Below the pieces are notes generated by a model, which saw only the letters and a program-made list of their open reading frames with translations, was not told the DNA's origin and made no database searches. A stretch of DNA of 12,277 nt from Burkholderiales bacterium. Its GTDB lineage: Bacteria; Pseudomonadota; Gammaproteobacteria; Burkholderiales; JAEUMW01. The stretch is taken from contig JAEUMX010000112.1 of the NCBI GenBank assembly GCA_016791285.1, positions 1 to 12,277 on the forward strand, written 5' to 3'. Of the stretch, positions 6,024-12,277 are shown in pieces. The translations under genes and the position numbers were made by a program. How positions within the stretch are numbered: position 1 is the first letter of the stretch; every line of letters begins with the position of its first letter.

Positions 6024-7063
6024 GTCCCACCACGCTCGCATACTCGCAGACCAGCACGGCGCAGGAAGAGGATCGCTTCGTCGCGCTGATCAAGCAGGCG
6101 GATGCGCTCGAGATCGCCGTGCGCCGCACCGAGCGCAAGCTCAAGGACAAGGCGACCTTGCGCACCGGCGTCTCGTTCGCTGTCGTGCTGAGCGCATTCG
6201 TCGCGACCTTCTGGCTCGCGCTCTCGCCCTACCTGGATCTGAGCCGGCCGATACCGCAGATCATCTCCTACGTGGCGGCCTTCGCCGTGGTCGTCCTCGC
6301 CTATCTCGTCCATCTCGCCTACGCCAACGCGGCCGCATCACGCGAGCTCGTGCGTGCGCGGCAGTTCGCGCTCGAGGACGGACGCAGCGCGCTCACGCGC
6401 GCGTTCGCCACCCTCGACGGCGCGCGCAACGAGGACCCTTTGCCGCGGGAGACGCGCGCCCGCATCGACTGCGCGATCCTCGATGCCGACGCGGCCCAGG
6501 CGCGCTTGCAGAAGCTGGAGACGCAGACGCGACAGAGCCTCGACGATGCGATCACGCCCCCGGCACGGCCTCGCTCTTCGGTGCTGGCCGGCATCGTGGG
6601 CGGGTTCGCAGGCGGAGCCTTCGGCGTGTCCGTGGCGAGCGGCGGGACCATGGCCGTCGCCGGACCGGTCGGAGCGGCGATCGGCATCGCAGTCGCGGTG
6701 CTGCTATGGAGAGGGCCGGCGCACTGGCGGGTGGAGCGCGCGACCGACCGCGCCGAGGAAGCGCTCGCCCTGTACTACCAGGAACTCACCCGTCCCGGGA
6801 CCGGCATGCCCGAGCCATTGCGCGACAATCACTGGGAGCGCTACGACCGCCTGCTGGCGAGCTATGCGGCGCTGGCGGAGCGCGCGGTGGGCGGCGCCTA
6901 CGGTATCCCCGGCGCCACCACCACGCAACAGCGAACGGCCGACGACGAAAAGCCGCTGGAGACTTCGCCGAATCAGAACGAGCCGAACATCGAACCGAGC
7001 ACGATCACGGCGACGAGCCCGATGAGGGGACCGACGATGCCGGCCATGACGATGTCGCCGTAG
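6020..7063 (+). CDS. Membrane protein of unknown function with glycine-rich hydrophobic segment
   Basis: A 347-residue protein that I do not recognise. The N-terminus is cytoplasmic-looking and charged (15-48). Two membrane helices follow (about 50-70 and 80-102), then a helical, charged region (105-178) likely to form a coiled coil. A glycine-rich hydrophobic stretch (188-229; GIVGGFAGGAFGVSVASGG, then AVAGPVGAAIGIAVAVLLW) resembles glycine-zipper membrane hairpins. A second helical region (235-290) and a polar, probably disordered tail follow. The frame is open from 5918, but the ATG at 6020 has AAGGT about 9 bases upstream and a sensible N-terminus. The last 30 codons run antisense into the tail of the GntP-type permease gene (91-base overlap). 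The layout could suit a membrane-remodelling or envelope protein, but no function can be assigned. Confidence 0.8.
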   Translation: MSPTTLAYSQTSTAQEEDRFVALIKQADALEIAVRRTERKLKDKATLRTGVSFAVVLSAFVATFWLALSPYLDLSRPIPQIISYVAAFAVVVLAYLVHLAYANAAASRELVRARQFALEDGRSALTRAFATLDGARNEDPLPRETRARIDCAILDADAAQARLQKLETQTRQSLDDAITPPARPRSSVLAGIVGGFAGGAFGVSVASGGTMAVAGPVGAAIGIAVAVLLWRGPAHWRVERATDRAEEALALYYQELTRPGTGMPEPLRDNHWERYDRLLASYAALAERAVGGAYGIPGATTTQQRTADDEKPLETSPNQNEPNIEPSTITATSPMRGPTMPAMTMSP

Positions 7064-8427
7064 CTCTCCTTGTGCGTCGATCCGCACACGGCGAGCATGG
7101 TGATGACGGCGCCGTTGTGCGGCAGGGTGTCGAGCGTGCCCGCGCTCAATGCCGCGACCCGATGCAGCGCCCCGGAATCGAGCCCCACCGCGGCTGCCAT
7201 CTCCAGGTACGTGGGAGCGAGCGCATCGAGCGCGATGCTCATCCCGCCCGACGCCGAACCGGTGAGCGAGGAGAGAACCGCCGTCGCGACCGCGAGCGAC
7301 ACCAGCGGGCCGCCTTCGATCGAGAGCACCCAGTCGCGCACCAGTGCGAAGGCCGGCATCGCGGCGACCACCGCCCCGAAACCGACGAGACTCGCCACGC
7401 TCAGGACAGGCAGCCCGGAGCCGTTGACGCCCGCATCGAATGTGTCGCGCAGCGCGGGAAGGCGCCTGCGGTTGAACACGACGAGGACGACGATGGCGGA
7501 CGTGAGACCGACGATCACCGACCACACGCCGCTCACCGCCGCCAGTGGCGTCTCGCCCCAGCGCGCCTCCGCCAGGAAGCTCGTGTCGACTCGCGGGAGC
7601 ACGAACATCGACATCAGCAGATTCACGACCACGACCACGATGAGCGGGAGCATCGCCACGAATGCGCCGGGCTCGTCCACGCTCGCATGACCGTGCCGCA
7701 CCTCGGCGGGATCGAACGTGCCCGCGGTGGTCGCGCGCTCGCGCACGACGAGATCTTCGGCCGCCGCTTCCGCCACCTTGCGCGGGCCTTGGAAACCTTC
7801 CCCGGCACGGCGCGCGGCCGCCTCGCGCCGACCGATCCACCACAGGCCGAATCCGAGCATGATGGCCGCCGCGATGATGCCGAGCCCGGGTGCGGCGAAC
7901 GGCGTGGTGCCAAAAAATGGCATCGGAATCGCGTTCTGGATGGCCGGTGTGCCGGGCAGCGCGGTCATCGTGAAGGTCGCCGTGCCGAGCATGATCGCAA
8001 CCGGCACCAGCCGGTTCGGGATGTCCGCGGCGCGGAACAGCGCCTGCGCCATCGGCGCCAGCACGAAGACGGCGACGAAGAGGCTCACGCCACCGTAGGT
8101 CACGAGCGCGCCGGCCAGTACCACTGCCAGCACCGCGCGCTGTTGCCCGAGCTTGTCGGTCATGAAGTGTGCGATCGCCTTGACCGATCCGCTGTCGTTC
8201 ATGAGCTTGCCGAACAGCGCGCCGAGCAGGAACAGCGGGAAGAACTGCGCGATGAAACCGGCAGCGGCGCGCATGAAGGTCAGCGTCCAGTGTGCGAGCA
8301 GCGGCTCGCCCGCGGCCAGGGCGGCGATCAGGGCGGCACCCGGCGCCAGAATCAGCACGCTCCAGCCGCGGAACGAGAGCCAGATCAGAACGCCGAGTGC
8401 GACCAGGATACCGATGAGTCCGATCAT
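6973..8427 (-). CDS. GntP-family permease (gluconate / hydroxy-acid type transporter)
   Basis: A 484-residue, very hydrophobic inner-membrane protein with roughly 12 helices and one polar loop (about 200-255). Family features include the early segment LFGKLMNDSGSVKAIAHFM (71-89), the re-entrant-like GTATFTMTALPGTPAIQN (148-165) and the C-terminal signature TGSASGGMSIAL, followed by LSAGTLDTLPHNGAVITML. These fit the GntP group of proton-coupled permeases for gluconate, glycerate or 3-hydroxybutyrate. The substrate cannot be chosen from sequence alone, and no catabolic enzyme lies beside it. The start at 8427 has GGGAGGG about 8 bases upstream. The LapA-domain gene ends 49 bases before it on the same strand, so both may be transcribed from the promoter near 8760. 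The 3' end overlaps the convergent membrane-protein gene. Confidence 0.88.
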   Translation of the reverse strand: MIGLIGILVALGVLIWLSFRGWSVLILAPGAALIAALAAGEPLLAHWTLTFMRAAAGFIAQFFPLFLLGALFGKLMNDSGSVKAIAHFMTDKLGQQRAVLAVVLAGALVTYGGVSLFVAVFVLAPMAQALFRAADIPNRLVPVAIMLGTATFTMTALPGTPAIQNAIPMPFFGTTPFAAPGLGIIAAAIMLGFGLWWIGRREAAARRAGEGFQGPRKVAEAAAEDLVVRERATTAGTFDPAEVRHGHASVDEPGAFVAMLPLIVVVVVNLLMSMFVLPRVDTSFLAEARWGETPLAAVSGVWSVIVGLTSAIVVLVVFNRRRLPALRDTFDAGVNGSGLPVLSVASLVGFGAVVAAMPAFALVRDWVLSIEGGPLVSLAVATAVLSSLTGSASGGMSIALDALAPTYLEMAAAVGLDSGALHRVAALSAGTLDTLPHNGAVITMLAVCGSTHKESYGDIVMAGIVGPLIGLVAVIVLGSMFGSF

Positions 8428-8476
8428 GCGCCGCGCCCTCCCGCGAGGTTACGAAATGAGTGGAGAATCACGGATG

Positions 8477-8704
8477 CTACCGCCTCCGGCCCTGACTTCC
8501 CCGCTGCACCCACGTGCGCAGCAGCGCGAGCAGCGAGCCCCCGGTCAGCATGCCGAGCACGTAGACGAGGAACACCAGCACGGAGATCGGCAGGGTGAAC
8601 CGGGCGGTCAGCAGCGTGAGCGTCACCGTCTCGAGATTCTGGAACTTGAAGAGGGCGACGATCGCCGTGAACACGACGATCAGCGCGATGTAGACCAACC
8701 TCAT
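8477..8704 (-). CDS. LapA-domain (DUF1049) small inner-membrane protein
   Basis: A 75-residue protein with two membrane helices (about 3-18 and 38-62) joined by the typical FQNLETVTLTLLTARFTLP segment. The second helix ends LVYVLGMLTGGSLLALL and a basic tail follows. This pattern is the LapA/DUF1049 domain; the E. coli member acts in lipopolysaccharide assembly with LapB, but no lapB is visible here, so that role is not assumed. The frame is open further upstream, but the ATG at 8704 has GGAG about 8 bases upstream and matches family length. A TATAAT box lies 54 bases upstream on the minus strand. It is probably the first gene of a unit with the downstream permease. Confidence 0.85.
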   Translation of the reverse strand: MRLVYIALIVVFTAIVALFKFQNLETVTLTLLTARFTLPISVLVFLVYVLGMLTGGSLLALLRTWVQRGSQGRRR

Positions 8705-8758
8705 GCGGGTTTCTCCGTCGAGCGCGCTGTCTGCACGTGGCCAGCGAAGCGGCGGCGC

Positions 8759-8764
8759 ATTATA
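8759..8764 (-). promoter_or_regulatory. -10 box for the LapA-domain gene
   Basis: On the minus strand the sequence reads GGTTATAATG, with a perfect TATAAT hexamer 54 bases upstream of the ATG at 8704. The -35 position is poor (GCTGCG). It is back-to-back with the gltS-side -10 box at 8813, about 48 bases away. Confidence 0.5.
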
Positions 8765-8812
8765 ACCGATCGCAAGAGCGGCGCAGCGAGCGACGCCCGC
8801 GCCGAATTTGGC

Positions 8813-8818
8813 TATGAT
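8813..8818 (+). promoter_or_regulatory. -10 box for gltS
   Basis: TATGAT differs from TATAAT at one position. The -35 region (GCGACG, 17-base spacer) is weak, sharing only GAC with the consensus. Transcription would start near 8825, giving a leader of about 110 bases before the gltS start at 8935. Confidence 0.4.
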
Positions 8819-8850
8819 GTGCGGCGCCGACAACGACACCGATCAGCGCC

Positions 8851-8931
8851 ATGGCAAAGCTCGTTCGAATGAAGACGCGCCCCACCTTCCCGCCGCCGCC
8901 CCCCTCTGCGCGGTCGGCGCGGTCCGCCTGA
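8851..8931 (+). CDS. Possible 26-residue leader peptide upstream of gltS
   Basis: An ATG at 8851 starts a 26-codon frame ending in TGA at 8929-8931, three bases before the gltS start codon and in the same frame. The peptide is basic and contains five consecutive prolines (codons 14-18), then SARSARSA. Polyproline runs slow ribosomes, so it could act as a translational regulator of gltS. No Shine-Dalgarno sequence is visible before its ATG, so translation is uncertain. Confidence 0.2.
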   Translation: MAKLVRMKTRPTFPPPPPSARSARSA

Positions 8932-8934
8932 AGC

Positions 8935-10146
8935 GTGCAGTTCAGCATCGACATCTTCACCACGCTCGCGCTCGCTTCGGCGGCGCTGGTGCTGGGTCGC
9001 GCGCTCACGCGGCGCGTCGCGTTTCTCGCGAACTACAGCATCCCGGACGCAGTCGTCGGCGGCATGCTCTTCGCGGTCATCATCACGATCGCACGGGGTG
9101 TCGGCGACGTGAAAGTCGAGTTCGACCCCGCGTTGTTGAGTCCGCTCAATGTCATGTTCTTCACGACGGTTGGGCTGTCCGCCGATGCGCGCTCGCTTGC
9201 CAAGGGCGGCAGGCTGCTGCTCGTCTTCTTCGTCATCGTGGTCGGCGCGCTTTTCATGCAGAACGCGATCGGCGTCGGCCTGGCGACGGGATTCGACCTG
9301 CATCCCGCGAATGGCCTGCTCGCCGGTTCGATCACGCTCTCGGGCGGACACGGCACTGCCGCGGCCTGGGGTCAGAAGTTCATCGAGGAGCGCAACCTGC
9401 AGGGGGCGATCGAGCTCGGCATCGCGGCGGCCACCTATGGTCTCGTCGCAGGGGGGCTGTTCGGCGGACCGTTCGCCGCGTGGCTCATGCGCCGCTACGG
9501 CGTGCGCGGCCCGGGCGATACTGCACCCGCGGCTGCGGCAACCCCGATCCCCGAGACGCCACCGGCCGCCGCGCTCACGGCCTTCGAGCTGATCGAGACC
9601 TTGCTCCTCGTTTTCGTCTCGATGGCGCTGGGCTTTATGCTCTACCGCTGGCTGGGCCAGGGCGCCTTTACGCTGCCCACCTTCATCTGGGCGCTGCTGG
9701 TCGGTGTCGTGCTGCGCAACGTGCTGTCCCTGTCGGGACTCTATCGCGTCAACGATCAGGCGCTGGAGCTGATCGGCGCGCTCGCCCTTTCGCTTTTCCT
9801 CGCCATGATCATCATGACGCTCAAGCTGTGGGAGCTCGTCGATCTCGCCGGACCGATGCTGGTGATCCTGCTCACGCAGACCGCCGCGCTCCTCGCGTAC
9901 GCGACGTTCGTCACCTTCCGCTTCATGGGCCGCAATTACGACGCGGTACTGCTCGCCACGGGCCACCTGGGATTCGGGATGGGTTCCACGGCCACGGCGA
10001 TGGTGAACGTCCAGGCCGTGGCCGACCGTCACGGCCATTCGCACCTCGCATTCCTGTTGATCCCGATCATGGGCGCATTCCTGATCGACATCGCGAACGC
10101 GCTGACCATCCAGGGATTCCTGTCGCTGCCATGGTTCGGCTGGTAA
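8935..10146 (+). CDS. gltS: GltS-type sodium/glutamate symporter
   Basis: A 403-residue inner-membrane protein of the usual family length, with two similar hydrophobic halves split by a polar loop (about residues 188-217). Typical GltS segments are the opening LALASAALVLGRALTRRV, YSIPDAVVGGMLFAVI, the pore-loop motif SGGHGTAAAWGQKF and its second-half counterpart GHLGFGMGSTATAMVNVQAV. GltS proteins import glutamate with sodium; substrate here is inferred and could be a related dicarboxylate. The start is GTG at 8935, because a TGA in frame lies just upstream (8929) and the N-terminus aligns with the family from here; the ribosome site is weak. The TAA stop shares its last base with the ATG of the TAXI lipoprotein gene, which implies tight translational coupling. 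Confidence 0.93.
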   Translation: MQFSIDIFTTLALASAALVLGRALTRRVAFLANYSIPDAVVGGMLFAVIITIARGVGDVKVEFDPALLSPLNVMFFTTVGLSADARSLAKGGRLLLVFFVIVVGALFMQNAIGVGLATGFDLHPANGLLAGSITLSGGHGTAAAWGQKFIEERNLQGAIELGIAAATYGLVAGGLFGGPFAAWLMRRYGVRGPGDTAPAAAATPIPETPPAAALTAFELIETLLLVFVSMALGFMLYRWLGQGAFTLPTFIWALLVGVVLRNVLSLSGLYRVNDQALELIGALALSLFLAMIIMTLKLWELVDLAGPMLVILLTQTAALLAYATFVTFRFMGRNYDAVLLATGHLGFGMGSTATAMVNVQAVADRHGHSHLAFLLIPIMGAFLIDIANALTIQGFLSLPWFGW

Positions 10147-11672
10147 TGCGGATCACCCGTGCATGCGCGCTGCTCGCGGTCACGGCCGCGCTGCTGCTGG
10201 CCGCCGGATGCAGCCGTGGACCCGACGCCACCGACGTGCGCGAGGCGCTGCAGGCACAGCTCGATGCCGCGCTGGGGGGACGCGTGCTGACGGTCAAATC
10301 GCTGGTGCCCGCGGGCACCGCGGCGTTGAGCGGCCGCGACGGCCGCCTCCAGTATTTCAATGCCGAACTCGAATTCGACCGCGATTACGATTTCACGAAC
10401 TGGAACGCGCACAGCGTCTCTTCGCTGGCGGCGTTGCTGGGGGCCGGACCGAAGGGCGTGATCGGCTTGAAGGAAGGCGGTAACCGTGACGGCGATACCC
10501 TGGGTGTCTACGGCAGCGCTGCCTTCCAGAAGCAGGGCGATCGGTGGACACTGGTAGCGCTGGCGCCACCGCCCGCTGCAACTGCGGCAGAGGTGCCCGC
10601 GGCAGCCCTCGTCTCTTCCGTGCGGCAGCAGCCGCACGAGATGCCCCCGCCTTCACCGGTACAGACCGAGTATGCGAAGTTAGGCAAACTCTTGACGCTG
10701 CCGCGCGCGCCCGGCCTTGCGGAAGGCGACCGCGAAGCCATCCTGGTCGAAGAGTTTCAGCGCGCGGAGCGCGCGGCGCGCCTGCGCCTGCAACAGAAGG
10801 CCGACGAGATTGCGGTCGCCGGCGGCCCGCCCGGCGGGGCCTACGAAGAGACGCTGGCTGCACTCGACGCGCGCGCCACGGCCGCCGGCATCTCGCTCGC
10901 CACGCTGTCGAGCGAAGGCAGCGTCGGCAACATCCGGCTGCTCGCCGACAACCGCGCTCAGTTCGCGCTGGTGCAAAACGACATCGCCGCGGCGGCCTAT
11001 GCCGGGAGCGGCCGCTTCGCCGGCGCGCCGCAACGCGAGCTGCGTGCGGTGGCAAGCCTTTTCCCCGAGACCATTCAACTCGTGACCAAGGCAAAGTCCG
11101 GCATCTCGAGCGTGAGCGACCTCAAGGGCCGGCGCGTCGGTCTCGGGCCGATCGGTTCCGGCACGCGCGCCAACGCGCTGGCGATACTGACCGCGAACGG
11201 TGTTACCGAGGACATGCTCGCGGCCACGCTCGCCGATCCGCTGGTCGAGACGACGCGGGCACTCGCGGAGGATCGGATCGACGCTTTCTTCATCACTCTG
11301 CATGCACCGGCCCCTGCGTTGCAGCGCCTGGCCGCTTCGACGCCGCTGGCCTGGGTTCCCATCGGACCCTCGCGTGAGCTCATCGCGTCGGGTCTGGTGC
11401 CCATCACCATGCCACCGGAGACGTACGCCGGGCAGACCGCACCCATCCCCACACTGGCTGCGACCGCGCTCCTCGTCACGCGCGAGGACGTGTCGCCCGC
11501 GCAGGTCGAGCGCATGCTGCAGCTCTTGTTCGACGGCAAGTACGCGGTCGAAAGTGCCGCGGTGTCCCGCATCCAGACGCGCACGGCCCGCGAAGGCATA
11601 AACCTGCCTTGGTCGCCGGTTGCCGATGCCTGGCTGGCTGCGCGTGCGGCCACCCCCGTGTCGACCCGATAA
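10146..11672 (+). CDS. TAXI-family solute-binding lipoprotein with extra N-terminal domain
   Basis: A 508-residue protein. A lipoprotein signal peptide ends in the lipobox LLAAGC with C22 as the lipidated residue. An N-terminal domain (about 27-140) that I do not recognise is followed by an Ala/Pro-rich linker (140-172) and a charged helical stretch (192-222). The C-terminal part (about 222-500) is a TAXI/NMT1-like periplasmic binding domain: AVAGGPPGGAYEETLAAL, SEGSVGNIRLLADNRAQFAL, VQNDIAAAAY, SDLKGRRVGLGPIGSGTRAN. Typical TAXI proteins are about 320 residues, so the first domain is an addition. The ATG at 10146 overlaps the gltS stop (TAATG); an in-frame ATG at 10131 is an alternative. TAXI proteins normally deliver substrate to TRAP membrane subunits, yet none is present here. 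It probably works with the GltS next to it, capturing glutamate or a similar acid while anchored to the membrane. Confidence 0.88.
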   Translation: MRITRACALLAVTAALLLAAGCSRGPDATDVREALQAQLDAALGGRVLTVKSLVPAGTAALSGRDGRLQYFNAELEFDRDYDFTNWNAHSVSSLAALLGAGPKGVIGLKEGGNRDGDTLGVYGSAAFQKQGDRWTLVALAPPPAATAAEVPAAALVSSVRQQPHEMPPPSPVQTEYAKLGKLLTLPRAPGLAEGDREAILVEEFQRAERAARLRLQQKADEIAVAGGPPGGAYEETLAALDARATAAGISLATLSSEGSVGNIRLLADNRAQFALVQNDIAAAAYAGSGRFAGAPQRELRAVASLFPETIQLVTKAKSGISSVSDLKGRRVGLGPIGSGTRANALAILTANGVTEDMLAATLADPLVETTRALAEDRIDAFFITLHAPAPALQRLAASTPLAWVPIGPSRELIASGLVPITMPPETYAGQTAPIPTLAATALLVTREDVSPAQVERMLQLLFDGKYAVESAAVSRIQTRTAREGINLPWSPVADAWLAARAATPVSTR

Positions 11673-11686
11673 GCGCCGCAAGCGCT
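11672..11686 (+). other. Small hairpin between TAXI gene and hydrolase gene
   Basis: AGCGC-CGCAA-GCGCT forms a 5-bp stem starting at the last base of the TAXI stop codon. It is too weak and has no T-run, so it is unlikely to stop transcription; the hydrolase gene 36 bases downstream can be read from the same transcript. Confidence 0.2.
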
Positions 11687-11708
11687 GCTTCCCCGTTCAG
11701 GCAAGAGA

Positions 11709-12277
11709 ATGAAAACAGCAATGAAGCGCACCCTCAAGTGGATCCTCATCGCGATCGCCCTCGCCATCGCCGCTTTCCTCGCGATGCGCTCGTACCGGGC
11801 GCTGAGCGGTCCGCCGCTGCAGCCGTGGCACACCTTCGTGCCCACCGAGTTGCGCGCGGACGAGCTCGACCGGGCCGACTGGTCGCGCTATCTGGCGCAG
11901 GAAGCGCAGATCTTCGAGAGCGTGCGCAAGGAGGTGACTCAGAAGCTCGCGCCGGACGAGCGCGCGCCGATCAATCGCTACTTCGAGCAAAGCCCCGTCT
12001 ACGCGGAACGCTTCGCGCAGGACTGGAATCGCTCCTACGTACTGGAACCCACGGGCACCCCGGTCGGCGTGGTCGTCCTGCTGCACGGGCTGACCGATTC
12101 ACCCTACAGCCTGCGCCATGTCGCCAAGCTCTATCGCGACCACGGTTACGTCGCCATCGGCCTGCGCCTGCCGGCGCACGGCACCGTGCCGGCGGGCTTG
12201 ACCGACGTGCGCTGGGAGGACTGGATGGCCGCGACGCGCCTTGCCGTCCGCGAGGCTCGCCGCCGCGTTCCGGCGCC
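11709..12277 (+). CDS. Membrane-anchored alpha/beta hydrolase, cut by window edge
   Basis: The first 189 residues are visible. A basic start and one hydrophobic helix (about 10-26) look like a signal anchor, placing the enzyme in the periplasm. After an N-terminal spacer (30-110) comes the alpha/beta-hydrolase core: strand VGVVVLLHG (119-127) with the oxyanion-hole HGLTDSPYSL, then GYVAIGLRLPAHGTVPAGL and WEDWMAATRLAV, as in lipase/serine-hydrolase members. The nucleophile GxSxG motif, acid and histidine lie beyond the window, so activity and substrate cannot be told. ATG at 11709 has AGG 7 bases upstream; a second ATG at 11721 is possible. It follows the TAXI gene by 36 bases and may belong to its operon, perhaps releasing the substrate that the transporter imports; that link is speculative. 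Confidence 0.85.
   Translation, partial: MKTAMKRTLKWILIAIALAIAAFLAMRSYRALSGPPLQPWHTFVPTELRADELDRADWSRYLAQEAQIFESVRKEVTQKLAPDERAPINRYFEQSPVYAERFAQDWNRSYVLEPTGTPVGVVVLLHGLTDSPYSLRHVAKLYRDHGYVAIGLRLPAHGTVPAGLTDVRWEDWMAATRLAVREARRRVPA

Noticed and set aside
6706..8598. Plus-strand open frame of 630 codons opposite the GntP-type permease
   Set aside because: Antisense to a well-supported membrane protein; product is charged low-complexity sequence without domains.
8812..10044. Minus-strand open frame of 410 codons opposite gltS
   Set aside because: Antisense shadow of gltS with Arg/Glu/Asp/His-rich low-complexity product.
8808..10145. Upstream extension of the TAXI lipoprotein frame across all of gltS (954 codons in total)
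   Set aside because: The extension overlaps gltS in another frame and would bury the lipoprotein signal peptide in the middle of a protein; the start at 10146 gives a clean lipobox.
10680..11681. Minus-strand open frame of 333 codons opposite the TAXI gene
   Set aside because: Antisense shadow of a gene with clear TAXI motifs; no domain or ribosome site.

Overview
The window is dense, high-GC bacterial DNA whose genes show strong G/C preference at third codon positions, short intergenic gaps and clear GGAGG-type ribosome binding sites. The mix of an OmpR-type two-component system, a LapA-domain protein, GltS, a TAXI-type binding protein and a GntP-type permease suggests a proteobacterium, probably a betaproteobacterium; this is inference, because no rRNA or tRNA is present. 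I see no insertion sequence, CRISPR array, integrase or attachment site.

Left part (1-5088, all minus strand). A signal-receiving run reads right to left: a 43-residue candidate membrane miniprotein, an OmpR-type response regulator (4175-4885), its histidine kinase (2689-4164) and a second membrane sensor with HAMP, PAS and GAF domains but no output domain (1097-2671). The last three are separated by only 10 and 17 bases and look like one operon. After a 151-base gap come a secreted EF-hand protein with an internal duplication (466-945) and an exported methionine-R-sulfoxide reductase MsrB that runs off the left edge.

Middle part (5304-8704). An unrecognised 126-residue protein (minus) faces away from a 347-residue membrane protein of unknown function (plus, 6020-7063). 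A 335-base gap between them holds an extended -10 promoter and a long hairpin. The membrane protein runs tail-to-tail into a GntP-type permease (minus, 6973-8427) and overlaps it by 91 bases. A small LapA-domain membrane protein (minus, 8477-8704) lies just upstream of the permease, probably in the same transcript.

Right part (8705-12277, plus strand). A back-to-back promoter region separates the LapA-domain gene from a GltS-type sodium/glutamate symporter (8935-10146). The gltS stop codon overlaps by one base the start of a lipoprotein whose C-terminal half is a TAXI-type solute-binding domain (10146-11672). TAXI proteins normally serve TRAP transporters, so this coupling suggests a binding-protein-assisted GltS uptake system; it is the most interesting feature of the window. 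A membrane-anchored alpha/beta hydrolase follows and is cut by the right edge.
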